36,440 bases of DNA from an uncultured Pelagibacteraceae bacterium (GTDB taxonomy: Bacteria; Pseudomonadota; Alphaproteobacteria; Pelagibacterales; Pelagibacteraceae), in assembly GCA_902539445.1 (NCBI GenBank), contig CACBIY010000008.1:1-36440 (forward strand). The letters run 5' to 3'. A program made the translations under genes and the position numbers. Shown here piece after piece: positions 8,136-15,638 of this stretch. The notes below the pieces were generated by a model. That model was not told where the DNA came from and did no database searches. It saw only the letters and a list, made by a program, of their open reading frames with translations. How positions within the stretch are numbered: position 1 is the stretch's first letter; the number at the start of each line of letters is the position of its first letter.

Positions 8136-9837
8136 TTCTTTTATCTTCGTGTCTAATTATCTTAAATTTTATACCTTTTTGTTTAAGCTCTGCAATAAAA
8201 TTAGTAAAATTTTTCAAATCTCTTATTATCAGCTGAAATTTAAAATTGATATAGTCAGGTTTTTTTCCAGCCATTACTAAATTTGAAATATTTAATTTAT
8301 GTTCACCAATTAATGAACTTACATTTCCTAATTGCCCAGGCTTATCAGGTAATGAAATCCACAAAGTGGTATTGTATTTTTTTATTCTTTCCTGTTTCTC
8401 TTCACCTCTATCATGCCAATATCTTCTTATAGCAGCTCTGGCTTTTCCAGTTTTTGTTGTTGGAATCCAGTGAAGTGATGGTGACTGATTTTTTGAAGTA
8501 ATTATTTTTATTCTATCACCATTTCTTAAAATTGATTGAAGTTCACTCTTATTTCCGTTTATTTCACATCCAACTGCAGTATCACCAATTTTTGTATGAA
8601 CGGCATAAGCGAAATCTATTGCTGTTGCATCTTTGGGTAATTTGATTACTGAACCTTTGGGAGTAAAACAAAAAACATTTTCCTGGAACATTTGAAGTTT
8701 AGTATATTCGTAAGAGTGTTCAGGATTTTCATTTTTTTCTATAATTTCAACTAAATCTTTCAACCAATCATATTCTTTCCAGGTGAGAGAGTTAAATTTT
8801 TCTGAGGATTTATATTGCCAATGAGAAGCTATTCCTCTCTCAGCGAAATCGTGCATCTCTTTAGTTCTTATTTGAATTTCTATGGGTTTTCTATTAGATC
8901 CAATAACTGCTGTATGGATAGATTTATAGCCATTAATTTTTGCTGAAGATATATAATCTTTAAATTTTCCGGGTATACAATTATATTCTTTGTGAATTAT
9001 TCCTAAGGTTTTATAACAGTCATCAACATTATCCAAAATAATTCTAAATCCAATAATATCGGTAATTTGTTCCAAAGAAACTCTTTTTTTTTGAACTTTT
9101 CTCCAGATTGAAAAAGGGGTTTTTTCTCTTCCATAAATTTTAGACGAAATTTTATTTTGATCTAATAATTTTCTTATTTCATTAGATAAAGTCTCAAAAA
9201 TATCTTTTTTATCTAATTTTATTTCATCAAGTCTTTTTTGAATCAACGATCTAGCCTCATTATTTAAAATTTCAAAAGAGAGATCTTCTAACTCATCTCT
9301 AATTCTATGCATTCCCATCCTGTCTGCCAACGGAGCGTAAATTTCCATAGTTTCTTGGGAAATCCTTTTTCTTTTTTCCTCTTTTGAAATTGCTTTTATA
9401 GTTCTCATGTTATGTAATCGATCAGCAATTTTTACTAATAAAACTCTAATATCTTTTGAAGTTGCTAAAATTAATTTCCTAAAATTTTCTGCTTTGGAAT
9501 TAGATGATGCATTATTTTCAAGTGCAGATATTTTTGTAACACCATCAACTAAATCTGCAACTTCATCTCCAAACTCACCTTTAATAGTTTCATAAGTTGC
9601 ATATGTATCCTCTATTGTGTCATGTAATAAACCTGTAGTTATGGTTGCACTATCTAATTTTAAATCAGTTAATATATTTGCAACTTCAATTGGATGGACT
9701 GAGTACGGATCACCTGAGGCTCTTTTTTGATTGCTATGAGCCTTTACAGCAAAATCATAAGCCTTATTTAATCTATCTGGATTTAAAAACTTATTATATC
9801 CTTTTACTTTATTTATTAAATCATCTGAATTAAGCAT
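8092..9837 (-). CDS. spoT: Bifunctional (p)ppGpp synthetase/hydrolase, short Rsh form
   Basis: A 581-residue RelA/SpoT homologue. The hydrolase HD site is present (H48 in YSVHPIEVAN; H72-D73 in LLHDTIEDT; the RLHNMRT segment). The synthetase domain is intact (GREKTPFSIWRK, DIIGFRIIL, GYKSIHTAVIG, EIQIRTKEMHDFAERG). A TGS domain follows (about 385-445, VFCFTPKGSVIKLPKDATA) and a C-terminal ACT domain (ISLPDKPGQLGNVSSLIGE). Between TGS and ACT only a short link including TTKTGKARAAIRRYWHDRG remains. The helical and cysteine/zinc-finger regions of full-length Rsh (about 700-740 residues) are missing. Both activities should be possible. It lies 19 bases after folK and overlaps pyrE by 44 bases. 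Confidence 0.95.
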   Translation of the reverse strand: MLNSDDLINKVKGYNKFLNPDRLNKAYDFAVKAHSNQKRASGDPYSVHPIEVANILTDLKLDSATITTGLLHDTIEDTYATYETIKGEFGDEVADLVDGVTKISALENNASSNSKAENFRKLILATSKDIRVLLVKIADRLHNMRTIKAISKEEKRKRISQETMEIYAPLADRMGMHRIRDELEDLSFEILNNEARSLIQKRLDEIKLDKKDIFETLSNEIRKLLDQNKISSKIYGREKTPFSIWRKVQKKRVSLEQITDIIGFRIILDNVDDCYKTLGIIHKEYNCIPGKFKDYISSAKINGYKSIHTAVIGSNRKPIEIQIRTKEMHDFAERGIASHWQYKSSEKFNSLTWKEYDWLKDLVEIIEKNENPEHSYEYTKLQMFQENVFCFTPKGSVIKLPKDATAIDFAYAVHTKIGDTAVGCEINGNKSELQSILRNGDRIKIITSKNQSPSLHWIPTTKTGKARAAIRRYWHDRGEEKQERIKKYNTTLWISLPDKPGQLGNVSSLIGEHKLNISNLVMAGKKPDYINFKFQLIIRDLKNFTNFIAELKQKGIKFKIIRHEDKRNAFTQKILRYFKKD

Positions 9838-9856
9838 ATACCTTTATATCATTAAT

Positions 9857-10369
9857 TCAGATTTGTTTAATAGATCTTATGTCTCTATTTGGTAATGATA
9901 TTATGAGTTTTTTAATATGATCTTTGGAAATTGGGTGTTTCCAATTTTTATTTAATTCAAATAATGGAAAAAGGACAAAATTTCTATTGTGCATTCTTGG
10001 ATGAGGTAAATTGATTTTTTGACTAATTTTTTTACTTTTATAATCAATTATGTCTATATCACATTCTCGAGGGGCATTTTTATACCTTTTTTTGCGACCG
10101 AGACTGATTTCAATGTCTTTGGATACTTTAAGTAATTCCAAAGGTTTTAAATCAGAAATAACTTCCAATACTATGTTTAAGTATTTAGGTTTATTTTCAT
10201 CTGGCCATGATAAACTCTCATAAAAATTCGATGATTTGACAAGTCTGATATTTCTCAACGATAATTCATACTTCGCTTGTTCGATTTTATATCTTCTGTT
10301 TCCTAAATTTGAGCCTATACCTAAATAGATACGATTAGCTTGATTTTCTAAAATATCTTGATTTATCAC
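9857..10369 (-). CDS. folK: 2-amino-4-hydroxy-6-hydroxymethyldihydropteridine diphosphokinase
   Basis: HPPK transfers pyrophosphate to the pterin precursor of folate. Visible motifs are [12 protein letters not shown], the metal-binding [10 protein letters not shown] (the DxD pair) and [19 protein letters not shown]. The longest reading starts at an ATG at 10408 but would overlap smpB by 74 bases. A GTG at 10369 gives a 170-residue protein with a 35-base overlap and still places about 10 residues before YLGIGSNLG, so I prefer it. folK occupies the place where rpoZ often precedes spoT in related genomes. Confidence 0.92.
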   Translation of the reverse strand: MINQDILENQANRIYLGIGSNLGNRRYKIEQAKYELSLRNIRLVKSSNFYESLSWPDENKPKYLNIVLEVISDLKPLELLKVSKDIEISLGRKKRYKNAPRECDIDIIDYKSKKISQKINLPHPRMHNRNFVLFPLFELNKNWKHPISKDHIKKLIISLPNRDIRSIKQI

Positions 10370-10805
10370 GATTCCAATCCCTATCCTTTTTACTTGCTCT
10401 TTTGTCATGCAGTTTTTTTCCTTTTGCTACCGCAAGTTCAATTTTTGCTTTTCCTTTTTTAAAATACATTTTAGTGGGAACAATGGTAAGACCGTCTCTT
10501 TGCATTTTTCCTATTAATTTATTTATTTCCCGTTTATTTAAAAGTAACTTTCTTTCATCTGTTGGATTGTGGTTAGAATAACTGGCTTGTTTATAAGATG
10601 CTATATGAGAATTAATTAAGATCAACTCTCCATCTTTTTCAACAGCATATGAATCTGCAATATTTACTTTTCCTTCTCTTATTGATTTAATCTCAGAGCC
10701 TTTAAGGACAATCCCAGCTTCTAATAAATCTTCAAAAAAATAATTAAAACTAGCCTTTCTATTCAAACATATTATTTTTAAACCAGAATTGGTTTTTTTG
10801 TTCAT
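10335..10805 (-). CDS. smpB: SsrA-binding protein SmpB
   Basis: A 156-residue tmRNA partner in trans-translation, which frees ribosomes stalled on broken mRNA. It has the family core ([55 protein letters not shown]) and the basic C-terminal tail [15 protein letters not shown] needed in the ribosome. Its ATG overlaps the dapA stop by one base (TAATG). dapA-smpB adjacency is common in alphaproteobacteria. The tmRNA gene ssrA is not visible in the window. Confidence 0.97.
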   Translation of the reverse strand: MNKKTNSGLKIICLNRKASFNYFFEDLLEAGIVLKGSEIKSIREGKVNIADSYAVEKDGELILINSHIASYKQASYSNHNPTDERKLLLNKREINKLIGKMQRDGLTIVPTKMYFKKGKAKIELAVAKGKKLHDKRASKKDRDWNRDKSRYFRKSS

Positions 10806-11686
10806 TAAATTAATTTAGCTGTATGAAGAGCCTTTTTAACAATTTCTTTGGTAGTATCTGTTACTTTTACTAATGGTAATCTTACATCGTCATCGCATAA
10901 ATTTAATAATTTTGCAGCATACTTTACTGGGCTAGGATTGCTTTCAACAAACATAGCATGATGGACTGGCTGCAATATTTCATTTAATCTCTCAGCCTCT
11001 TTAATTTCATTATCATTGTTAGACTTTGAAAATCTTTGGAAATTAGAACAAAGTTTTGGGGCAATGTTAGCTGTTACACTTATAGCACCTACTCCACCTT
11101 TTCTATTAAACTCTAAAGCGTTATCATCATTTCCTGTTAATTGTATAAAATCTTTACCTAATTTTTCTAATGTTTTATCTACTCTTGTTAAATCTCCCGT
11201 TGCATCCTTAACACCAATAATATTTTTTAATTCAAATAATCTTGCCATTGTTTCAACTGACATATCAATCACTGATCTTCCAGGAATGTTATAAATTAGA
11301 ATTGGAATTCCACATTTATCATTGATAGCTTTATAATGTTGATAAAGTCCCTCTTGAGTAGGCTTATTATAATATGGAGTTACAATTAAAGCTCCATCTG
11401 CTCCTATTTTTTCGGCATGCGTAGTCAATGAAATAGCTTCCTCAGTAGAATTCGACCCAGTACCAGCAAATACAGGTAATTTTCCATTACTTTCCTTGAC
11501 ACATAAATCAATTACCCTTTCATGCTCATTATGGCTTAAAGTTGGAGACTCACCAGTTGTTCCTGCGGGAACCAAACCATTTGTCCCATTTTCAATATGA
11601 AAATGGATTAACTTAATGTAAGTTTCATCATCAAGTTTATCATTTTTAAACGGAGTGACTAAAGCAACATTTGATCCTTTGAACAT
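10805..11686 (-). CDS. dapA: 4-hydroxy-tetrahydrodipicolinate synthase
   Basis: A 293-residue TIM-barrel aldolase that condenses pyruvate and aspartate semialdehyde, the first committed step to lysine and meso-diaminopimelate. Motifs: [17 protein letters not shown] (substrate loop), the tyrosine in [12 protein letters not shown], and the Schiff-base lysine in [13 protein letters not shown]. Length is exactly typical. It is the first gene of the long minus-strand operon; its promoter must lie in the 43-base gap to the divergent transglycosylase gene. Confidence 0.97.
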   Translation of the reverse strand: MFKGSNVALVTPFKNDKLDDETYIKLIHFHIENGTNGLVPAGTTGESPTLSHNEHERVIDLCVKESNGKLPVFAGTGSNSTEEAISLTTHAEKIGADGALIVTPYYNKPTQEGLYQHYKAINDKCGIPILIYNIPGRSVIDMSVETMARLFELKNIIGVKDATGDLTRVDKTLEKLGKDFIQLTGNDDNALEFNRKGGVGAISVTANIAPKLCSNFQRFSKSNNDNEIKEAERLNEILQPVHHAMFVESNPSPVKYAAKLLNLCDDDVRLPLVKVTDTTKEIVKKALHTAKLI

Positions 11687-11729
11687 AAATACTTATAACA
11701 TAGTTTGTGGATTCATATACTAAAAGATT
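11687..11729. promoter_or_regulatory. Divergent promoter region, dapA operon / lytic transglycosylase
   Basis: Only 43 bases separate two divergent starts, so both promoters must overlap. On the plus strand TATACT at 11716-11721 is a good -10 element. A start site about 7 bases downstream would leave almost no leader before the ATG at 11730. On the minus strand a TATGTT / TTATAA cluster close to the dapA ATG is possible. No convincing -35 is visible on either side. Confidence 0.4.
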
Positions 11730-13949
11730 ATGCTAAAAAAATTCATATTTTTTATCAATTTATTTTTCTTCTCCACAATTACTATTTTGTTTTCTACAGA
11801 AATAATACCTTTAAAGAAACCGATCCAAACTAAAGCGGAAAAAGACCAGAAATTATTAATTGATGTAATGAAGCCTCTACCAAAACCAATTCCTAAAAAA
11901 ATAGTAGAGGAAATTGAAAAAAAGCCTGAGGGTGAAATAAAGTTAAAAGCTGAGAAAGACTTGGGTATTATTTTACCAAAAAAGAAACCTTTAATTGCAG
12001 GAACCAAAAAAATCGATACAGCAAAAAAATCTAAATATTATAATAAGAAAGATTTCGAAATTGCAAAAAAGGCTATTTCAGAGATGAAACAAGCAAAATG
12101 GCCTACCGCATTGAAAACAGCAAAAAGAGCCAAAGATAAATCAATCTATAATTTCATACAATGGAGACACCTGCTGACCAAAGGAAACAAAGCCTCATAT
12201 TATGACTATAAAACTTTCATAGACAGAAACGAGGATTATCCTCGATTAGGAAGGATAAGATATTTAGCAGAGCATAAACTTTCTACAGACACTATTTCAC
12301 CTAAAAAAATAATCAATTGGTTCGGTGTTGATGAGCCTTTAAGTGGTTTTGGAAAAATGATTCTTGGAGAAAGTATAATTCTTAATGGTAATACACAAAA
12401 AGGTATCTCTTATATCAAAGAGGGATGGATTACTGCAGAACTCAGTAAATCTGAATTAAGATTCTATAGAAAAAAATTCAAAAAGTATCTCAATGCGGAT
12501 GATTATATTAAGAGAGCAGATTATTTAGCTTGGAATAATAAATACTGGGATTTAAAAAGATTATTAAGATATTTACCAAAAGATTATGAGCTGCTTTACA
12601 CAGCACGTCAATTGTTAATGAGTAAATCGTATGGTGTAGATAATGCTATTTCCAAAGTTCCAGCAAAATTTAAAAATGATGCAGGTTTAAATTACGACAG
12701 ATTAAAATGGAGAAGAAAAAGAGGAAGGGTTGATAGTTCTGTTGAAATTTTAGTAAAAATTAAAAATACCAAAGATTATTTAGTCAGACCAGATAAGTGG
12801 TGGTTTGAAAGAGAAATCATTTCAAGATCATTAATTTATAAAAAGAAATATGCTTTAGCTTATAAAATTGCAAGTAATCATGCCTTGACTGATGGACCTG
12901 AGTATGCGGCTGCGGAATGGATGAGCGGATGGATAGCATTAAGTTTCCTTGATGATCCTTTATTGGCCAAGGATCATTTTGAAAATTTTTATAATAACGT
13001 TGGTTATCCAATAAGTACTTCTAGAGGGGCTTATTGGTTAGCTAAAACTTATCAGAAACTTGGCAAAAATGAATTAGCTAATGAATGGTTTGGCAAAGCA
13101 GCTAATTTTCTTACTACATATTATGGTCAGTTAGCATTTATGGAGTTAAATCCTAAACAACCTTTTGAATTATCTAAAGATATTGAAGTCTCAAAAGAAT
13201 ATCGAGACTATTTTTATAAAAAAGAATTAGTCAAAACAATTTATCTTCTTGATGAGCTAAATGAAGATAAATATGCAAAACATATATTAAGACATTTGGC
13301 AAATGATGATATAAATAATGGTAGTGAAATTTTAGCAGCAGAGTTAGCAACAAGTATTGATAGATTTGATTTTGCTATTCAAATAGCCAAAATTGCATCC
13401 TACGAAAAAAGATTTCATAATAAATATAATTACCCAATTATAAGTACACCCAATTATATAAATGGAAGAAAAATTCCTGATACTGCATTTATACTATCAA
13501 TAATAAGACAAGAAAGTGAATTTGATTTAAGTGCTAACAGTCACGCAGGAGCAAAAGGATTAATGCAGCTCATGCCTTACACGGCAAAAGTAGTTGCTAA
13601 ACAAGCAAAACTTCCTTATTCAAAATCTAGATTAACAAGAGATGCGGAATATAATATCAATTTAGGTTCTCACTATATAGCTGGCCTAATTTTAGAATAT
13701 GATGGTGCTTATCCGTTTGCAATAGCGGCTTATAATGCCGGACCTAAAAGAGTCAGATATTGGAAAAAAATAAATAAAAATCCACAAAAGAACCAAATTG
13801 ATTATGTAAACTGGATTGAATTAATCAAATTTAAAGAAACTAGAAATTATGTGCAAAGAGTACTGGAGAACTATAACGTCTATCGTTATATTTTAGCTCA
13901 AAAGCCAGTTACAATGATAAATTTCTTTAAGGATGATCCATTGTACTAA
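11730..13949 (+). CDS. Soluble lytic murein transglycosylase (Slt70 type)
   Basis: A 739-residue exported protein. A signal peptide (hydrophobic residues 5-21) is followed by a Lys/Pro/Glu-rich linker (about 28-95) in which KAEKD recurs at 35-39 and 73-77. A long alpha-helical superhelical region follows (about 100-570), then a goose-lysozyme-like SLT domain (about 580-725). The catalytic Glu is E595 in IIRQESEFD; ANSHAGAKGLMQLMP, YNINLGSHYIAG and AIAAYNAGPKRV are the family motifs. It cleaves peptidoglycan to anhydro-muropeptides during wall turnover. It is monocistronic: dapA diverges upstream and a tRNA gene converges 3 bases downstream. Confidence 0.93.
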   Translation: MLKKFIFFINLFFFSTITILFSTEIIPLKKPIQTKAEKDQKLLIDVMKPLPKPIPKKIVEEIEKKPEGEIKLKAEKDLGIILPKKKPLIAGTKKIDTAKKSKYYNKKDFEIAKKAISEMKQAKWPTALKTAKRAKDKSIYNFIQWRHLLTKGNKASYYDYKTFIDRNEDYPRLGRIRYLAEHKLSTDTISPKKIINWFGVDEPLSGFGKMILGESIILNGNTQKGISYIKEGWITAELSKSELRFYRKKFKKYLNADDYIKRADYLAWNNKYWDLKRLLRYLPKDYELLYTARQLLMSKSYGVDNAISKVPAKFKNDAGLNYDRLKWRRKRGRVDSSVEILVKIKNTKDYLVRPDKWWFEREIISRSLIYKKKYALAYKIASNHALTDGPEYAAAEWMSGWIALSFLDDPLLAKDHFENFYNNVGYPISTSRGAYWLAKTYQKLGKNELANEWFGKAANFLTTYYGQLAFMELNPKQPFELSKDIEVSKEYRDYFYKKELVKTIYLLDELNEDKYAKHILRHLANDDINNGSEILAAELATSIDRFDFAIQIAKIASYEKRFHNKYNYPIISTPNYINGRKIPDTAFILSIIRQESEFDLSANSHAGAKGLMQLMPYTAKVVAKQAKLPYSKSRLTRDAEYNINLGSHYIAGLILEYDGAYPFAIAAYNAGPKRVRYWKKINKNPQKNQIDYVNWIELIKFKETRNYVQRVLENYNVYRYILAQKPVTMINFFKDDPLY

Positions 13950-13952
13950 AAA

Positions 13953-14044
13953 TGGCGGAAGAGGAGGGATTCGAACCCTCGGTACAAGTTTCCTCGCACG
14001 GTCATTTAGCAAACGACTGGTTTCAGCCTCTCACCCACTCTTCC
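13953..14044 (-). tRNA. tRNA-Ser (anticodon GCU)
   Basis: On the minus strand the 92-base sequence folds as a class II tRNA. The acceptor arms are GGAAGAG and CTCTTCC, with discriminator G and an encoded CCA. The anticodon stem GTCGT/ATGAC closes the loop TTGCTAA (anticodon GCT, reading AGC/AGU). There is a long variable arm, and a T arm GAGGG-TTCGAAT-CCCTC. The 3' CCA ends 3 bases from the stop of the convergent transglycosylase gene. On the minus strand TACAAT (complement of 14064-14069) about 20 bases upstream of the 5' end is a plausible -10. Confidence 0.97.
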
Positions 14045-14067
14045 AATAAATTTGTCACTTCTGATTG

Positions 14068-14105
14068 TATTGAATAATCAATATTTATAAAGTAATTATT
14101 CAATA
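14068..14105. repeat. 11-bp perfect inverted repeat between tRNA-Ser and soxB
   Basis: TATTGAATAAT at 14068-14078 and its exact reverse complement ATTATTCAATA at 14095-14105 are separated by 16 bases. The right arm ends 3 bases before the soxB ATG, and no Shine-Dalgarno-like purine run precedes that ATG. The spacer holds TATAAA (14086-14091), a possible -10 whose start site would fall inside the right arm. The repeat could be an operator for a dimeric regulator of the sox operon, or an mRNA hairpin if transcription starts further upstream. The function is inferred from position only. Confidence 0.55.
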
Positions 14106-14108
14106 ATT

Positions 14109-15362
14109 ATGAAAAATAAGTATTCAATATTTTCACTTATTAAAAACGCTTTTTCTTATCATGAAAATTGGGAGAAAGCTTGGAAAGATCCTGAGCCTAA
14201 AAAAGAATATGACGCGGTAATAGTTGGTGGTGGAGGACATGGTCTTGCAACTGCTTATTATCTAGCAAAAAAACATAATATGAAGAACATTGCTGTTGTT
14301 GAAAAAGGTTGGATAGGAGGAGGAAATACTGGTCGAAATACTACAATAATTAGGTCTAATTATTTATGGGATGCAAGTGCAGGTCTATATGACCATGCTC
14401 TTAAAATTTGGGAAGGTTTATCTCAAGAATTAAATTATAATGTTATGTTCAGTCAAAGAGGAGTTATGAATCTTGCACATAATTTGCAAGATGTTAGAGA
14501 TTTAAAAAGAAGAACTCACGCAAATAGATTGAATGGTATTGATGCAGTTTATTTAAATACTGAAGAAGTTAAAAAATTTTGTCCGATTATAAATACCTCA
14601 CAGGATATTCGTTATCCAGTTTTAGGTGGAACCCTTCAAAGAAGAGCTGGTACAGCTAGGCATGATGCTGTTGCTTGGGGATACGCAAGAGGTGCTGATG
14701 AAATGGGTGTTGATATAATTCAAAATTGTGAAGTAAAAGGTATAAAAAGAAATGGTGATACAGTTGAAGGAATTGAAACGACTAAAGGATTTATCAAAAC
14801 AAAAAAAATTGGAGTAGTAGCAGCTGGTCACTCCAGTGTAATAGCGAATATGGCTGGATTGAAATTACCTTTGGAAAGTAAACCACTTCAAGCTTTAGTG
14901 TCTGAACCAGTAAAACCAATAATAGATACAGTTGTAATGTCTAACGCTGTTCATGCATATGTCAGCCAATCTGATAAGGGAGAATTAGTTATTGGGGCAG
15001 GAACTGATGATTATGTATCTTACTCTCAAAAAGGAAGTCATGATATTGTGGAAGGAACTTTAAATGCAATTTTAGAACTATATCCAATATTTAGTAGAAT
15101 GAGAATGCTTCGTCAGTGGGGTGGAATAGTTGATATATGTCCTGATGCAAGTCCAATCATAAGTAAAACTTCAATTAAGGGTTTATACTTTAATTGTGGT
15201 TGGGGAACTGGAGGTTTTAAAGCTACACCTGGCTCAGGGGATTTATTTGCTCACACAATTGCAAATGACGAACCTCATAAATTAAATGCTGCGTTTAATA
15301 TAAATAGATTTGTAAGTGGTGATCTAGTTGATGAACATGGTGCAGCCGCTGTTGCACACTAA
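14109..15362 (+). CDS. soxB: Sarcosine oxidase beta subunit
   Basis: A 417-residue FAD-dependent subunit of the heterotetrameric enzyme that oxidatively demethylates sarcosine to glycine. The dinucleotide fold is at residues 36-66 ([17 protein letters not shown] ... VVEKG). H185 in [14 protein letters not shown] matches the position expected for the covalent FMN histidine of this family. The C terminus has [13 protein letters not shown]. It is the first gene of soxBDAG; its TAA overlaps the soxD ATG. No ribosome-binding site precedes its ATG, where an inverted repeat is found instead. Glycine supply from sarcosine fits SAR11 physiology (inference from the literature on that group). Confidence 0.96.
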   Translation: MKNKYSIFSLIKNAFSYHENWEKAWKDPEPKKEYDAVIVGGGGHGLATAYYLAKKHNMKNIAVVEKGWIGGGNTGRNTTIIRSNYLWDASAGLYDHALKIWEGLSQELNYNVMFSQRGVMNLAHNLQDVRDLKRRTHANRLNGIDAVYLNTEEVKKFCPIINTSQDIRYPVLGGTLQRRAGTARHDAVAWGYARGADEMGVDIIQNCEVKGIKRNGDTVEGIETTKGFIKTKKIGVVAAGHSSVIANMAGLKLPLESKPLQALVSEPVKPIIDTVVMSNAVHAYVSQSDKGELVIGAGTDDYVSYSQKGSHDIVEGTLNAILELYPIFSRMRMLRQWGGIVDICPDASPIISKTSIKGLYFNCGWGTGGFKATPGSGDLFAHTIANDEPHKLNAAFNINRFVSGDLVDEHGAAAVAH

Positions 15363-15637
15363 TGTTTTTAATTAATTGTCCTTTTTGTGGTGAGAGAGAA
15401 CAAAGCGAATTTAAAGCTGGTGGTGAAGCACATATTGTAAGGCCAAAACAACCTACAGAACTAAGTGATGATGAATGGGCAGAATATTTGTTCATGAGAA
15501 AAAACATAAAAGGAGTTCAATTTGAAAGATGGAACCATGTTCATGGTTGTAGAAAATGGTTCAATATGGTTAGAGATACATCAAACGACCAAATAAAAGC
15601 TGTTTACAAAATGGGTGAAAAGCCACCAGTAAAATAG
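15362..15637 (+). CDS. soxD: Sarcosine oxidase delta subunit
   Basis: A 91-residue zinc-binding small subunit. The ligands C6, C9 (INCPFCGERE), H59 and C63 (WNHVHGCRKWF) are all present at the positions seen in characterised enzymes. It overlaps soxB by one base (TAATG) and is followed by soxA after 1 base. SoxD stabilises the tetramer and is found only with the SoxBDAG form, which confirms the operon identity. Confidence 0.96.
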   Translation: MFLINCPFCGEREQSEFKAGGEAHIVRPKQPTELSDDEWAEYLFMRKNIKGVQFERWNHVHGCRKWFNMVRDTSNDQIKAVYKMGEKPPVK

Positions 15638-15638
15638 A

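Noticed and set aside
8035..8280. Plus-strand open frame of 81 codons over the spoT/pyrE junction
   Set aside because: It is antisense to two well-recognised genes, has no recognisable motif and no upstream signal; a shadow.
11720..12007. Minus-strand open frame opposite the start of the transglycosylase
   Set aside because: It mirrors the Lys/Pro-rich linker coding region; composition explains its openness.
13936..13955. Hairpin CCATT/AATGG joining the tRNA-Ser CCA end to the transglycosylase stop region
   Set aside because: A 5-bp stem using the mature tRNA 3' end is unlikely to form in competition with the tRNA fold.
14045..14108. Glycine riboswitch before soxB
   Set aside because: Only 64 bases are available and none of the conserved glycine-aptamer core is present; the region holds only an inverted repeat.
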